A stretch of DNA of 46,597 nucleotides. Origin: an uncultured Collinsella sp. (lineage in GTDB: Bacteria > Actinomycetota > Coriobacteriia > Coriobacteriales > Coriobacteriaceae). A program made the translations under genes and the position numbers. Each line of letters opens with the position of its first letter. The stretch's first letter is position 1. Below, one piece after another: positions 14,721 through 22,075 of the stretch. The DNA lies in the NCBI GenBank assembly GCA_900538305.1, contig UPXY01000015.1:1-46597 (forward strand). The letters run 5' to 3'. The notes beneath the pieces are model-generated. The model searched no databases, had not been told where the DNA came from, and saw only the letters and a program-made list of their open reading frames with translations.

Positions 14721-16301
14721 GTGACGACGTTTCAACTTGAGGTGAACGGGCAGGCGGTTTTCGCTGAATACCGCGATGCCGATGTGGAGCGCGTGCTGCT
14801 GCCGCTGCTCGACCGGATCGTGCGCTGCGCGGAGCGCGCGGATGCCGCCCGCGCACGCACCGTCGTGCTCATCGCGGCGCCCCCGGGCGCCGGCAAGTCC
14901 ACGCTCGCTGCGACGCTGGAGCGCTTGGCGGAGGAGGATCCGCGGCTGCCGCGTATGCAAGCGATCGGCATGGACGGGTTTCACTTTCCCAACGCCTATC
15001 TGGACAGTCACAGCGTGACGTTGGCGGATGGCCGCACGCTTGCGCTCCGTGCGATCAAGGGCGCGCCTGAGACCTTCGACGTGTGCGCGCTCATCGAGAA
15101 GGTGCGCGAGACGCGCGCCTCTGCGCTCCCGGTGAGCTGGCCGGTCTATAGTCGTATCAGTCACGACGTGGTGCCCGAGGGAGCGGTGATCGACGCGCCC
15201 GTGGCGCTCATTGAGGGAAACTACCTGCTGCTCGACGAGGAGCCATGGTGCGGACTCGCCGAGCTGGCCGACTTTACAGTCTATCTGGACGCCGATTCGG
15301 CGCTCCTGCACGAACGGCTCGTTGCCCGCAAGGTGCGCGGCGGCATGGCGCGTGACGAGGCGGAGGCGTTTTTCGAGGCGAGCGACGGCAGGAACGTCGA
15401 GCGGGTGCGCCGGGGAAGCGCTGCGGCGGACGTGCGGCTGAGGGTTGACGCTACGGGTAGGATTAGGCGTGAGGATGCGCTGCCGGCGGTCGCGTTCTTC
15501 GACGTCGACGGCACGCTCACGTGGGATCATGACGATATCCCGCACGAGCTTTCCGCGCCGACGCCCGCGGTGCGCGCGGCGATCGAACGCTTTGTGGAGC
15601 GCGGGAACATCGCCGTGCTCTGCACGGGGCGCCCGCCGGTATCGGTTCCGCCTGCGGTGCTTGCCTGTCCGTTCGCGGGCAAGATCATGCTCGCCAGCGG
15701 CCATGTGGAGTTCGACAGCGAGGTAATTCGCGAGCGCAGCATTCCGCATGAGCTTATCTGCGAGCTCGTCGATGTGTTCGAACGGGTGCACATGCCCGCA
15801 TATCTCGAGACGGCGACGAGCGGCATTACCCTGAGCTGGCCGGATGTGCCGTCGCTGTTCGACGACGAGGCGCATGAGGAACGGCGTGTCGACATCGAGG
15901 GCGTGCGAGCGCTGCTTGCGGAGCCGGATTCGTTCAAGGTCGCGAAGATCGTGTTCGACACCGCTCTGCTCAATCGCTTGGAACCGGCCATGCCGTTCAT
16001 CCGCGAGCACTTCGTCGTATCCGACTTAGGTATCGGCGCGCACGAGATGACGGTTCCGGACATCAACAAGTTTGAAGGCATGCGCGCCATCTGGCGGGCG
16101 CTGCGCGAGCGCGGCATCGAGTTCGGCACGGTGTACGGGTTCGGGGACTCCGAAAACGACGTGACCATGCTCTCCGCTGTGGATGTGGCGGTGGTCATGG
16201 GCAATGCGCTGCCCGCCGCCCGCGCCTGCGCGGACTATGTGACCGATGCCGTTCAAGAGGATGGCGTCGCCACCGCGCTACACCATTTCGGCCTTGCTTG
16301 A
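14721..16301 (+). CDS. Fusion of a P-loop sugar/nucleoside kinase and a Cof-type HAD phosphatase
   Basis: 526 aa from a GTG start; GGAAGGAG lies 10 nt upstream. The N-terminal half (1 to about 250) is a uridine-kinase-like P-loop kinase: Walker A APPGAGKST (53-61), then GMDGFHFPNAYLD and IEGNYLLLDEEPW, the pattern of the FrcK/YggC kinases that phosphorylate sugars. The C-terminal half (about 257-526) is a HAD hydrolase: FFDVDGTLTW with the nucleophile D261 and D263, CTGRPPV as motif II, and GFGDSENDVTML as motif IV. The two activities are opposite in direction, so one polypeptide may phosphorylate one substrate and dephosphorylate another, or the HAD half may act as repair. It follows the esterase by 231 bp holding a palindrome. 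I do not know this fusion by name. Confidence 0.8.
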   Translation: MTTFQLEVNGQAVFAEYRDADVERVLLPLLDRIVRCAERADAARARTVVLIAAPPGAGKSTLAATLERLAEEDPRLPRMQAIGMDGFHFPNAYLDSHSVTLADGRTLALRAIKGAPETFDVCALIEKVRETRASALPVSWPVYSRISHDVVPEGAVIDAPVALIEGNYLLLDEEPWCGLAELADFTVYLDADSALLHERLVARKVRGGMARDEAEAFFEASDGRNVERVRRGSAAADVRLRVDATGRIRREDALPAVAFFDVDGTLTWDHDDIPHELSAPTPAVRAAIERFVERGNIAVLCTGRPPVSVPPAVLACPFAGKIMLASGHVEFDSEVIRERSIPHELICELVDVFERVHMPAYLETATSGITLSWPDVPSLFDDEAHEERRVDIEGVRALLAEPDSFKVAKIVFDTALLNRLEPAMPFIREHFVVSDLGIGAHEMTVPDINKFEGMRAIWRALRERGIEFGTVYGFGDSENDVTMLSAVDVAVVMGNALPAARACADYVTDAVQEDGVATALHHFGLA

Positions 16302-16315
16302 CGGCGGCCTTGCTG

Positions 16316-16424
16316 CGGGATGTCAAATTACCCCAGGGGTTTTTCGACATACGCAGGGGTTTGCCACAAGCAAGCAACGCTCGGCGCACATGTCGAAAAA
16401 CCCCTGGGGTAATTTGACATCCCG
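16316..16424. repeat. Palindromic element, family D (paired form, 35-bp arms)
   Basis: Perfect 35-bp arms (16316-16350 and 16390-16424) with ACCCCAGGGGTTTTT at their centre enclose a 39-nt loop holding a partial third copy (CGCAGGGGTTTGCC). Related single units are at 18662, 18741, 30439 and 39843. It fills the gap between the kinase-HAD fusion and the GH172 gene, ending 25 bp before the latter's ATG. Confidence 0.92.
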
Positions 16425-16449
16425 GGCACCATCGAGAAAGGGATTCATC

Positions 16450-17547
16450 ATGCTCGATATGAACTGGAGCTCTGTTGCGCTCATCACCGGCGGGCAGTCC
16501 CGCGCGATCAACGGCGAGAACCGTCGCGGCGAGAAGGGCAAGGGCGGCATGGCAGCGAGCGACCTTGGCCCATCGCGCAAGGGGTCACCGTGCCTGCGTG
16601 GCATCCAGCCGGGCGATACCGTCGAGCTCGCCGATATCGAAGGCCCCGGCACGATTCAGCACATCTGGATCACCGTCAAGGACAAGACGACCGACGCCGA
16701 TTGCTTCGTCCTGCGCGACCTGGTGCTGCGCTTCTATTGGGACGGCCAGACGCGCCCGTCCGTCGAGGTGCCGCTGGGCGATTTCTTCTGCTGCGGGTTC
16801 GGCCAGGGCTGCGTGGTGAACTCGCTGCCCATCGTGGTCATCCCCGACCGCGGCCTCAACTGCTACTTCCCCATGCCGTTCAAGCGCCACGCGAGGATCA
16901 CCCTCGAGAACCAGCATAAGAACGCGATCTCATCCTTCTTCTACCAGGTCGACTACTGCTTGGGCGAGGTGCCGCAGAACGCCGGGTACTTCCACGCCCA
17001 GTGGCGTCGCGAGCGCCTCACGCAGAAAGGTCGCGATTACGTGGTGCTCGACAACGTGCAGGGGCGCGGCCAGTACGTAGGGACGTACCTCGCGCTTTCC
17101 ACGCTTGAGCGCTACTGGTGGGGCGAGGGCGAGATGAAGTTCTATCTCGACGGCGACGACGAGTATCCCACCATTTGCGGGACGGGCACGGAGGATTACT
17201 TCGGCGGCGCGTGGAGCTTCGCCTCCCACGAAACCGGCAAGACGGTCGAGCAGAACTACTGCACGCCGTTTCTGGGGTATCCGTTCTATGCGAACCGCGA
17301 CACGACGGTGTACAACCGTTACCACAACGATGACGTCCCGCCCATGCGCGGGTTCTACCGGTGGCATATCCCTGATCCCATCCATTTCGAGCGGGACATC
17401 CGCGTGACGCTCCAGCAGATCGGCGTATGCCATCGCGGCCTGTTCGAGCGCCAAGACGACGTGGCGACTGTCGCTTACTGGTACCAGGACGAACCCTACG
17501 TCGAGTTTCCACAGCTGCCCTCCCCGGAGGAGCGCTGGCCAAGATAA
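16450..17547 (+). CDS. DUF2961 / glycoside hydrolase family 172 enzyme, cytoplasmic
   Basis: 365 aa from the ATG at 16450, preceded by AAAGGG; earlier in-frame starts would be encoded by the upstream palindrome. The DUF2961 signature GTGTEDYFGGAW (244-255) carries the conserved glutamate (E248), and GPGTIQHIWI (about 65-74) and RFYWDGQTRPSVEVPLGDFF (about 96-115) are family blocks. Known GH172 members include the Bifidobacterium enzyme that acts on difructose dianhydride I and bacterial D-arabinofuranosidases. No signal peptide is seen, so its substrate must be imported, fitting a locus full of PTS genes. Its stop codon touches a repeat pair and the DeoR gene follows 193 bp later. The exact substrate is unknown. 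Confidence 0.87.
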   Translation: MLDMNWSSVALITGGQSRAINGENRRGEKGKGGMAASDLGPSRKGSPCLRGIQPGDTVELADIEGPGTIQHIWITVKDKTTDADCFVLRDLVLRFYWDGQTRPSVEVPLGDFFCCGFGQGCVVNSLPIVVIPDRGLNCYFPMPFKRHARITLENQHKNAISSFFYQVDYCLGEVPQNAGYFHAQWRRERLTQKGRDYVVLDNVQGRGQYVGTYLALSTLERYWWGEGEMKFYLDGDDEYPTICGTGTEDYFGGAWSFASHETGKTVEQNYCTPFLGYPFYANRDTTVYNRYHNDDVPPMRGFYRWHIPDPIHFERDIRVTLQQIGVCHRGLFERQDDVATVAYWYQDEPYVEFPQLPSPEERWPR

Positions 17548-17587
17548 AAATGATAATTTCAGTACCTGGTACTGAAATTATCATTTT
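17547..17587. repeat. Palindromic element, family B (second copy)
   Basis: Perfect 20-bp arms (17547-17566 and 17568-17587) around one T, core identical to 5923-5959. It begins on the last base of the GH172 stop codon. Confidence 0.92.
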
Positions 17588-17595
17588 GTGCCGTC

Positions 17596-17629
17596 ATGTC
17601 CCAAAATGCACCTGTCCCTTATTGGGACA
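17596..17629. repeat. Palindromic element, family C (second copy)
   Basis: TGTCCCAA (17597-17604) pairs with TTGGGACA (17622-17629). The internal ATGCACCTGTCCC matches the copy at 5971-6006. As there, it directly follows family B, so the pair travels or is maintained together. Confidence 0.88.
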
Positions 17630-17633
17630 CTGA

Positions 17634-17656
17634 TAACCCCCGTCCCCAATGGCTGG
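17634..17656. repeat. Fragment of palindromic element family E
   Basis: These 23 bases are identical to 61-83, the right shoulder of the first element in the window. Only one arm is present, so it is a remnant. Confidence 0.8.
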
Positions 17657-17660
17657 TTCG

Positions 17661-17707
17661 GTTTCGTTTCTGCGCGGTTTGGCGCATAATGGTTTCGGAA
17701 ACGAAAC
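17661..17707. promoter_or_regulatory. Promoter and candidate operators of the DeoR gene
   Basis: TTTCGT (17662-17667), a 17-bp spacer and CATAAT (17685-17690) form a plausible plus-strand promoter. It is flanked by GTTTCGTTTC (17661-17670) and its exact inverted copy GAAACGAAAC (17698-17707), and GTTTCGGAAAC (17692-17702) is a further palindrome. These are good candidates for DeoR autoregulation. GAAACGAAAG recurs at 19687-19696. Confidence 0.55.
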
Positions 17708-17740
17708 GCGCATAGCGCTCAAACGGGGAGGGTGCCGGCC

Positions 17741-18649
17741 ATGTGGGAGACGGACGACAAGGAGCCTCGCAAGGTTTCTGCAGATGAGCGCCGCGTCATG
17801 ATCGTGGACGAAGTGAACAGCCGCACCTCGATCCACGTGGCGGACATCTGCGAGCATTTCGGCATCTCCGAGGTCACCGCCCGAAGCGACCTCGACAAGC
17901 TCGAGCGCGCCGGGAAGCTGCGCCGCACGCACGGCGGTGCCGTCTCGATCACGCGCACCATCACCATCTCGTACCCGGACCAGCGCATGAACCTCAACGT
18001 CGACGCCAAGCGCAAGGTTGCCGAGTGCGCTGCCGGGCTCGTGTCGAACGGCGACTCGCTCTTCGTGGACTCCGGGACGACGACGCTCGAGTTCGTCCGC
18101 CTGCTCGGCAGCAAGCACGACATCACCATCGTGACGAACGACCTCTCCATCGCGACGTTCGCCGATTCGAACCTGCCCCATGCCGATGTCGTGCTCCTGG
18201 GCGGCGCGCTCCGCAAGAACCACCGCTACATCACCGGCTCCATCGCAAACGACATCTTGAGCAGGCTCTACGTGGACAAGGCCTTCATGGGAACGGACTC
18301 GTTTGACCTGCAGCAGGGATTTGCTACGGAATATACGGGCAACGCCGAGATCAAGCGCAGCATGCTGGCGCATTCGAATCGGCATATCGTGCTCATGGAC
18401 ACCTCGAAGATGCGCCGCCCGAGCTTCATCTCGTTCGCCAGCATCGCGGATTTCGACGTCATTGTGATGGATGAAGACCCCGACGGCACGATGAGGCAGG
18501 CGGTCGAGGCGTCGCGCACGCACACGCGTCTGGTCATTGCCGACGAAGCGCCCAAGGGTGTGCTCATTCCCGGCGAGGAACTCATCGGCGGGCCGGCGGA
18601 CCAGCGGAGCGGTCGCCAGTGGATGACGCATATCGACGCGAACGTGTAG
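17741..18649 (+). CDS. DeoR-family transcriptional regulator of sugar metabolism
   Basis: 302 aa. The ATG at 17741 lies 9-10 nt after GGGGAGGG; a GTG at 17732 is too close to that site. The N-terminal DeoR HTH (about 10-65) reads HVADICEHFGISEVTARSDL then LRRTHGGAV, the family signature. The C-terminal DeoRC sensor domain (about 85-250) includes FVDSGTTTLEFVRLL and TNDLSIA. It probably binds a phosphorylated sugar and represses nearby genes, most likely the convergent SDR gene and the fructose-type PTS operon beyond it, since its candidate operator sequence recurs in their shared promoter region. About 45 residues follow the sensor domain, a little more than usual. Confidence 0.88.
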   Translation: MWETDDKEPRKVSADERRVMIVDEVNSRTSIHVADICEHFGISEVTARSDLDKLERAGKLRRTHGGAVSITRTITISYPDQRMNLNVDAKRKVAECAAGLVSNGDSLFVDSGTTTLEFVRLLGSKHDITIVTNDLSIATFADSNLPHADVVLLGGALRKNHRYITGSIANDILSRLYVDKAFMGTDSFDLQQGFATEYTGNAEIKRSMLAHSNRHIVLMDTSKMRRPSFISFASIADFDVIVMDEDPDGTMRQAVEASRTHTRLVIADEAPKGVLIPGEELIGGPADQRSGRQWMTHIDANV

Positions 18650-18661
18650 CCACCGTCCGCG

Positions 18662-18692
18662 ATGTTAAAAAACCCCTGGGGTATTTTTACAT
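18662..18692. repeat. Palindromic element, family D (single unit)
   Basis: ATGTTAAAAAACCCCTGGGG followed by an A/T run and TTACAT forms an imperfect hairpin. It is 12 bp after the DeoR stop. Confidence 0.85.
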
Positions 18693-18705
18693 GTGGCATA
18701 AAAAG

Positions 18706-18732
18706 GCACCACCCCGGGGAGAGGGGCGGTGC
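18706..18732. terminator. Bidirectional hairpin between converging genes
   Basis: GCACC-A-CCCC (18706-18715) pairs with GGGG-C-GGTGC (18723-18732), one mismatch. It is preceded by AAAAA and lies between two family D units, in the only gap between the converging DeoR and SDR genes, which places termination here. Confidence 0.5.
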
Positions 18733-18740
18733 GCAAGAGA

Positions 18741-18772
18741 ATGTTAAAAAACCCCCTGGGGTTATTTTACAT
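18741..18772. repeat. Palindromic element, family D (single unit)
   Basis: Same orientation as the unit at 18662, with one extra C in the CCCCC run (AAAAAACCCCCTGGGG). It ends 5 bp from the SDR stop codon. Confidence 0.85.
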
Positions 18773-18776
18773 GCGG

Positions 18777-19571
18777 CTACTCGGGCTGATGTCCGAGGTA
18801 GGCGAGGATTCCGCCATCGACGTAGAGGATATGGCCGTTCACGAAATCGGACGCCGGCGAAGCGAGGAAGACCACCGGCCCCATGAGGTCTTCCACCGAA
18901 CCCCAGCGCTCCGCCGGGGTCTTCGAGATGATGAACGCGTCGAAGGGCGAGCGCGAACCATCCGGCAGAGGCTCGCGCAAAGGAGCGGTCTGCTCGGTGG
19001 CGATGTAGCCAGGCCCGATGCCGTTGCACTGGATGTTGTACTTGCCATACTCGGAGGCGATGTTGCGCGTGAGCATCTTGAGGCCGCCCTTGCTTGCGGC
19101 ATAGGCGCTCACGGTCTCGCGGCCGAGCTCGCTCATCATGGAGCACACGTTGATGATCTTGCCGCCGCCGCGCTCCATCATGGAGGGCAGCACGAGCTTC
19201 GACATGACGAAGGCCGCCGTGAGGTCTGTGTCGATGATGCGGCGGAAGTCTTCGGCGTCCATCTCGTGCATGGGAACGCGCTTGATGACGGCGGCGTTGT
19301 TCACGAGGATGTCCACTGGCCCCAGCTTCTCGGCGATATCGGCGAGCATCTCGCGCATCTGCGCCTCGTTCGTGACGTCGCCCACATAGCCCGCCACGTC
19401 GACGCCCGCTTCGCGGTACGCCTCGACGGCGGCGTCTCGACGTTCGGCGGTGCGGCAGTTGAACGCGACCTTTGCGCCCGCCTTCGCAAGCGCTATCGCG
19501 ATGCCGAATCCGATCCCGTGCGAAGCGCCCGTGACCAGAGCCACCTTACCGTCGATCCTGAACTGATTCAT
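18777..19571 (-). CDS. SDR-family reductase, gluconate 5-dehydrogenase / KduD / DhuD-like
   Basis: 264 aa; GAAGGGA precedes the ATG at 19571. Classical short-chain dehydrogenase: cofactor motif TGASHGIG (about 14-21), NNAA (about 91-94), catalytic Ser in INVCSMMSELG and YAASK (Tyr and Lys, about 157-161). The closest types are gluconate 5-dehydrogenase and KduD/DhuD, which reduce 5-keto sugar acids, among them 3-deoxy-2,5-diketogluconate to KDG. It is divergent from the fructose-type PTS operon across a 374-bp AT-rich control region. Four kb away lies a gene resembling DhuI, which would supply its substrate in the streptococcal uronate pathway. The exact substrate is not proven. Confidence 0.83.
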   Translation of the reverse strand: MNQFRIDGKVALVTGASHGIGFGIAIALAKAGAKVAFNCRTAERRDAAVEAYREAGVDVAGYVGDVTNEAQMREMLADIAEKLGPVDILVNNAAVIKRVPMHEMDAEDFRRIIDTDLTAAFVMSKLVLPSMMERGGGKIINVCSMMSELGRETVSAYAASKGGLKMLTRNIASEYGKYNIQCNGIGPGYIATEQTAPLREPLPDGSRSPFDAFIISKTPAERWGSVEDLMGPVVFLASPASDFVNGHILYVDGGILAYLGHQPE

Positions 19572-19945
19572 CGTGCATCCCTTCTCTGTGCCCGTCCGGT
19601 TCTGTTCTATCCGAGCCAAATCTCCGTAACGAAGAAAAACGAAAAAATAGTATGGCGTAAACGTCAAATACTATGAATAAAATTGAGAAACGAAAGTTTT
19701 CCTAACTGTCATTTTCCTTCGCAGCCATAAGATAACTCTTGAAAAAATAGCCAATTAGCTGCAAAAACAATACTCTAGAGGAGCGTTTCAAATCAAGACC
19801 TTTTCAAGTTTTGAAAAATCAGCTACCGTTTACGTTCGAAAAGTGAACGTTCACCGACGCGCAACTTCCACAGGGAAAGCAATCGTCGTATTACAGAGTG
19901 TGTGAAAACCCGGTGGCTTCTGCCCCGGACAACGAAGGGAGACAT
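19572..19945. promoter_or_regulatory. AT-rich divergent control region of the SDR and fructose-type PTS genes
   Basis: No gene is seen in these 374 bases. They hold several protein-binding-like palindromes: ATAGTAT/ATACTAT (19647-19653 and 19668-19674), TTTTCAAgttTTGAAAA (19801-19817) and the perfect GTGAACGTTCAC (19843-19854). GAAACGAAAG (19687-19696) resembles the DeoR half-site at 17698-17707, and GAGCGTTTCA (19781-19790) matches 7061-7070 near the RpiR sites. At least two regulators seem to meet here. I could not fix the start sites. Confidence 0.6.
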
Positions 19946-20401
19946 ATGGAACTGAGCGACGTTCTGCATGAGGACATCATCAGCCTCGATGTTCAGGGCA
20001 CGACGAAAGACGAGGTCCTGCACGAGCTGGCGAAGCTTCTGCTCGACGGCGGCTACATCTCCGACATCGATCAGTTCGTGAAGGACATCTACGTGCGCGA
20101 GTCCATGGGCATCACCGGTGCCGGCAACCACGTCGCCATTCCGCACGGCAAGTCGAGCGCGGTGCTCCAGAACACCATCGCCATCGGCCGCTCCAACCAT
20201 ATGGTCGAGTGGGAGAGCTATGACGACGAGCCCGTTAACCTGTTCTTCCTGTTCTGCGTTTCCGACGACAAGGGCTTCGAGCAGACCCACCTGCGCCTGC
20301 TCGCCCAGCTTGCCGGCAAGATTGGTAGCGAGGCGCTCGTCGAGAAGCTGCAGCACGCCGAGACCAAGCAAGACATCATTTCGATTCTTACGGCCGAGTA
20401 G
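19946..20401 (+). CDS. PTS fructose/nitrogen-type IIA component
   Basis: 151 aa; GAAGGGAG precedes the ATG at 19946. PTS_EIIA_2 fold: GITGAGNHVAIPHGKS (about 55-70) carries the phosphorylated histidine in the IPHGK motif. It receives phosphate from HPr and passes it to the separate IIB. It is the first gene of a fructose-family transporter coded as three proteins (IIA, IIB, IIC), where fructose permeases usually fuse IIB and IIC. The control region upstream has possible DeoR and RpiR sites. Confidence 0.92.
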   Translation: MELSDVLHEDIISLDVQGTTKDEVLHELAKLLLDGGYISDIDQFVKDIYVRESMGITGAGNHVAIPHGKSSAVLQNTIAIGRSNHMVEWESYDDEPVNLFFLFCVSDDKGFEQTHLRLLAQLAGKIGSEALVEKLQHAETKQDIISILTAE

Positions 20402-20485
20402 GGGAGCTCGCCGCGAGATAGGGTGCACGGAAAGCCGTGCATCGAAATGGGGGAGACCCCAAGGGACTTTGAAGAGGAGGGAACC

Positions 20486-20794
20486 ATGAAGATCGTTGGC
20501 GTTACCGCCTGCACCGCTGGCATCGCGCACACCTACATCGTCGCCCAGAAGATCAAGGACGCCGCTGAGGCTGCCGGCCATGAGTGCAAGATCGAGACGC
20601 AGGGCTCCATCGGGGCGGACAATGTCCTCACCCCCGAGGAGATCGAAGCTGCGGACGTCGTGATCATCGCTCACGACATCGAGGTGCCGAAGGATCGCTT
20701 CAAGGACAAGCGCGTCGTTGATATTCCCATCAGCATCGCTATGAAGAATCCGAAGAGCCTCATCGCCACCATCGAGAAGAAGATGGCTCAGTAG
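20486..20794 (+). CDS. PTS fructose-type IIB component
   Basis: 102 aa; GAAGAGGAGGG lies before the ATG at 20486. MKIVGVTACTAGIAHTYI holds the phosphorylated cysteine C9 in the P-loop; common FruA-type IIB proteins read ACPTGIAHT, so P and T are T and A here, a mild divergence. It transfers phosphate from IIA to the sugar bound by IIC. It sits between IIA and IIC in the operon; a small hairpin (TGCACGG/CCGTGCA, 20424-20441) lies in the 84-bp gap before it. Confidence 0.92.
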   Translation: MKIVGVTACTAGIAHTYIVAQKIKDAAEAAGHECKIETQGSIGADNVLTPEEIEAADVVIIAHDIEVPKDRFKDKRVVDIPISIAMKNPKSLIATIEKKMAQ

Positions 20795-20875
20795 GCGCTT
20801 CGCGTATCGAATTGGTAATCCGAGCCAAACGGCTCAGGCGGGGGAACCCGCATAGTACAGAAAGGAGGGAGTTCC

Positions 20876-21988
20876 ATGGCACAGATTAAGAAGGTCGGCA
20901 TTATGCAGACGATCATGACGGGCATTTCCTACATGATCCCGATGGTCGTGGCCGGCGGTATCCTCGGAGCTCTCGCGAAGGGCTTCGGCGGCTATGCCAT
21001 TGGCGATTACTACGCCGAGGTCTCCGGTTCTTGGGCCACGCCGTTCTTCGGCATGGAGCCCTTCACCTGGGGCGGCTTCTGGTGGGGCGTCAACATGCTC
21101 TCCAGCTATGCCATGAGCTTCGCCGTCGCGATCCTGACCGCTTACATGGCCTACGCCATCGCCGAGCGCCCGGGCATCGTTCCTGGCTTCATCATCGGCT
21201 ATGCTGCGAACCAGGCCAAGGCCGGCTTCCTGGGCGGCCTGCTCATGGGCTTCATCATTGGTTACTTCCTGCTCTGGATGAAGACCTGGAAGCTCCCCAA
21301 GTGGGGCCAGGGCCTCATGCCCGTGCTCATCATGCCGCTCGTCTCCACCTTCGTGTGCGGCATGCTGTTCCTGTGCGTCTTCATGCAGCCGCTCGCCTGG
21401 ATCATGGACGTCTTCCAGGGCTGGATCATGTCCCTCAACGGTGGCTCCAAGGCCATCATCGGTGCCGTCATCGGCGCCTGCATGGGCTTCGACATGGGCG
21501 GCCCGATCAACAAGACCGCTTCCATGGCTGCTAACGCGCTCGGCGCCGACGGCATCTATGGTCCTATGTCCGCTAAGATCATCGGCGGCATGACGCCCCC
21601 AATCGGTGCCTTCGTTGCTTCGCTCATCGCTCGCAACAAGTTCACCGCCACCGAGCGCGACACCGCCATCACCGCCTTCCCCATGGGCCTCTGCTTCATC
21701 ACCGAAGGCGTGCTTCCCTTCGCTGCCGCTGACCCGGTGCGCTTCATCCCCGCTTCCATGATTGGTTCCGGCGTGGCCGGCGCCATCGCGGTGGGCATGG
21801 GCGTCGAGTCCGTGGCTGCCCACGGCGGCATCTTCGTCTTCCCTGCGATGGTGAACCCGCTCTGGGCCGTCGTCGCCCTCGTCGCTGGCTCCGTTGTGAC
21901 CGGTGTGATCTACGCCGCGATCAAGCAGAAGCCGAAGGAGGACGAGGCGGCCGAGGAAGAGGTCGTCGATCTCGACATCGACTTCTAA
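20876..21988 (+). CDS. PTS fructose-type IIC component
   Basis: 370 aa; AAAGGAGGG precedes the ATG. Membrane channel of the fructose class, with about ten hydrophobic segments. Conserved blocks: SYMIPMVVAGGILGAL (about 19-34), GFDMGGPINK (about 204-213) and ITEGVLPFAAADP (about 279-291), which hold the sugar-binding residues. The C-terminus is acidic (DEAAEEEVVDLDIDF). With the two preceding genes it imports and phosphorylates a ketose-like sugar. Fructose itself, tagatose, psicose or another hexulose are possible; the neighbouring isomerase and aldolase argue that plain fructose is not the only candidate. Confidence 0.92.
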   Translation: MAQIKKVGIMQTIMTGISYMIPMVVAGGILGALAKGFGGYAIGDYYAEVSGSWATPFFGMEPFTWGGFWWGVNMLSSYAMSFAVAILTAYMAYAIAERPGIVPGFIIGYAANQAKAGFLGGLLMGFIIGYFLLWMKTWKLPKWGQGLMPVLIMPLVSTFVCGMLFLCVFMQPLAWIMDVFQGWIMSLNGGSKAIIGAVIGACMGFDMGGPINKTASMAANALGADGIYGPMSAKIIGGMTPPIGAFVASLIARNKFTATERDTAITAFPMGLCFITEGVLPFAAADPVRFIPASMIGSGVAGAIAVGMGVESVAAHGGIFVFPAMVNPLWAVVALVAGSVVTGVIYAAIKQKPKEDEAAEEEVVDLDIDF

Positions 21989-22001
21989 GTCGCTTCGTCT
22001 T

Positions 22002-22033
22002 GAGCCAGGCGGCACCCGTCGCCTGGCTCTTTT
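22002..22033 (+). terminator. Terminator after fructose-type PTS IIC
   Basis: Perfect 10-bp stem GAGCCAGGCG/CGCCTGGCTC (22002-22011, 22020-22029) with an 8-nt loop, followed by TTTT. The aldolase gene in the same direction begins 43 bp later, so the hairpin may set unequal expression within one unit. Confidence 0.7.
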
Positions 22034-22075
22034 GGGTTTGCTGAGGGTAACAAGGTCTGAAAGAGGTTAGAAGCA

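Noticed and set aside
20834..22015. 393-codon open frame on the minus strand
   Set aside because: Antisense to PTS IIC, which has full family motifs.
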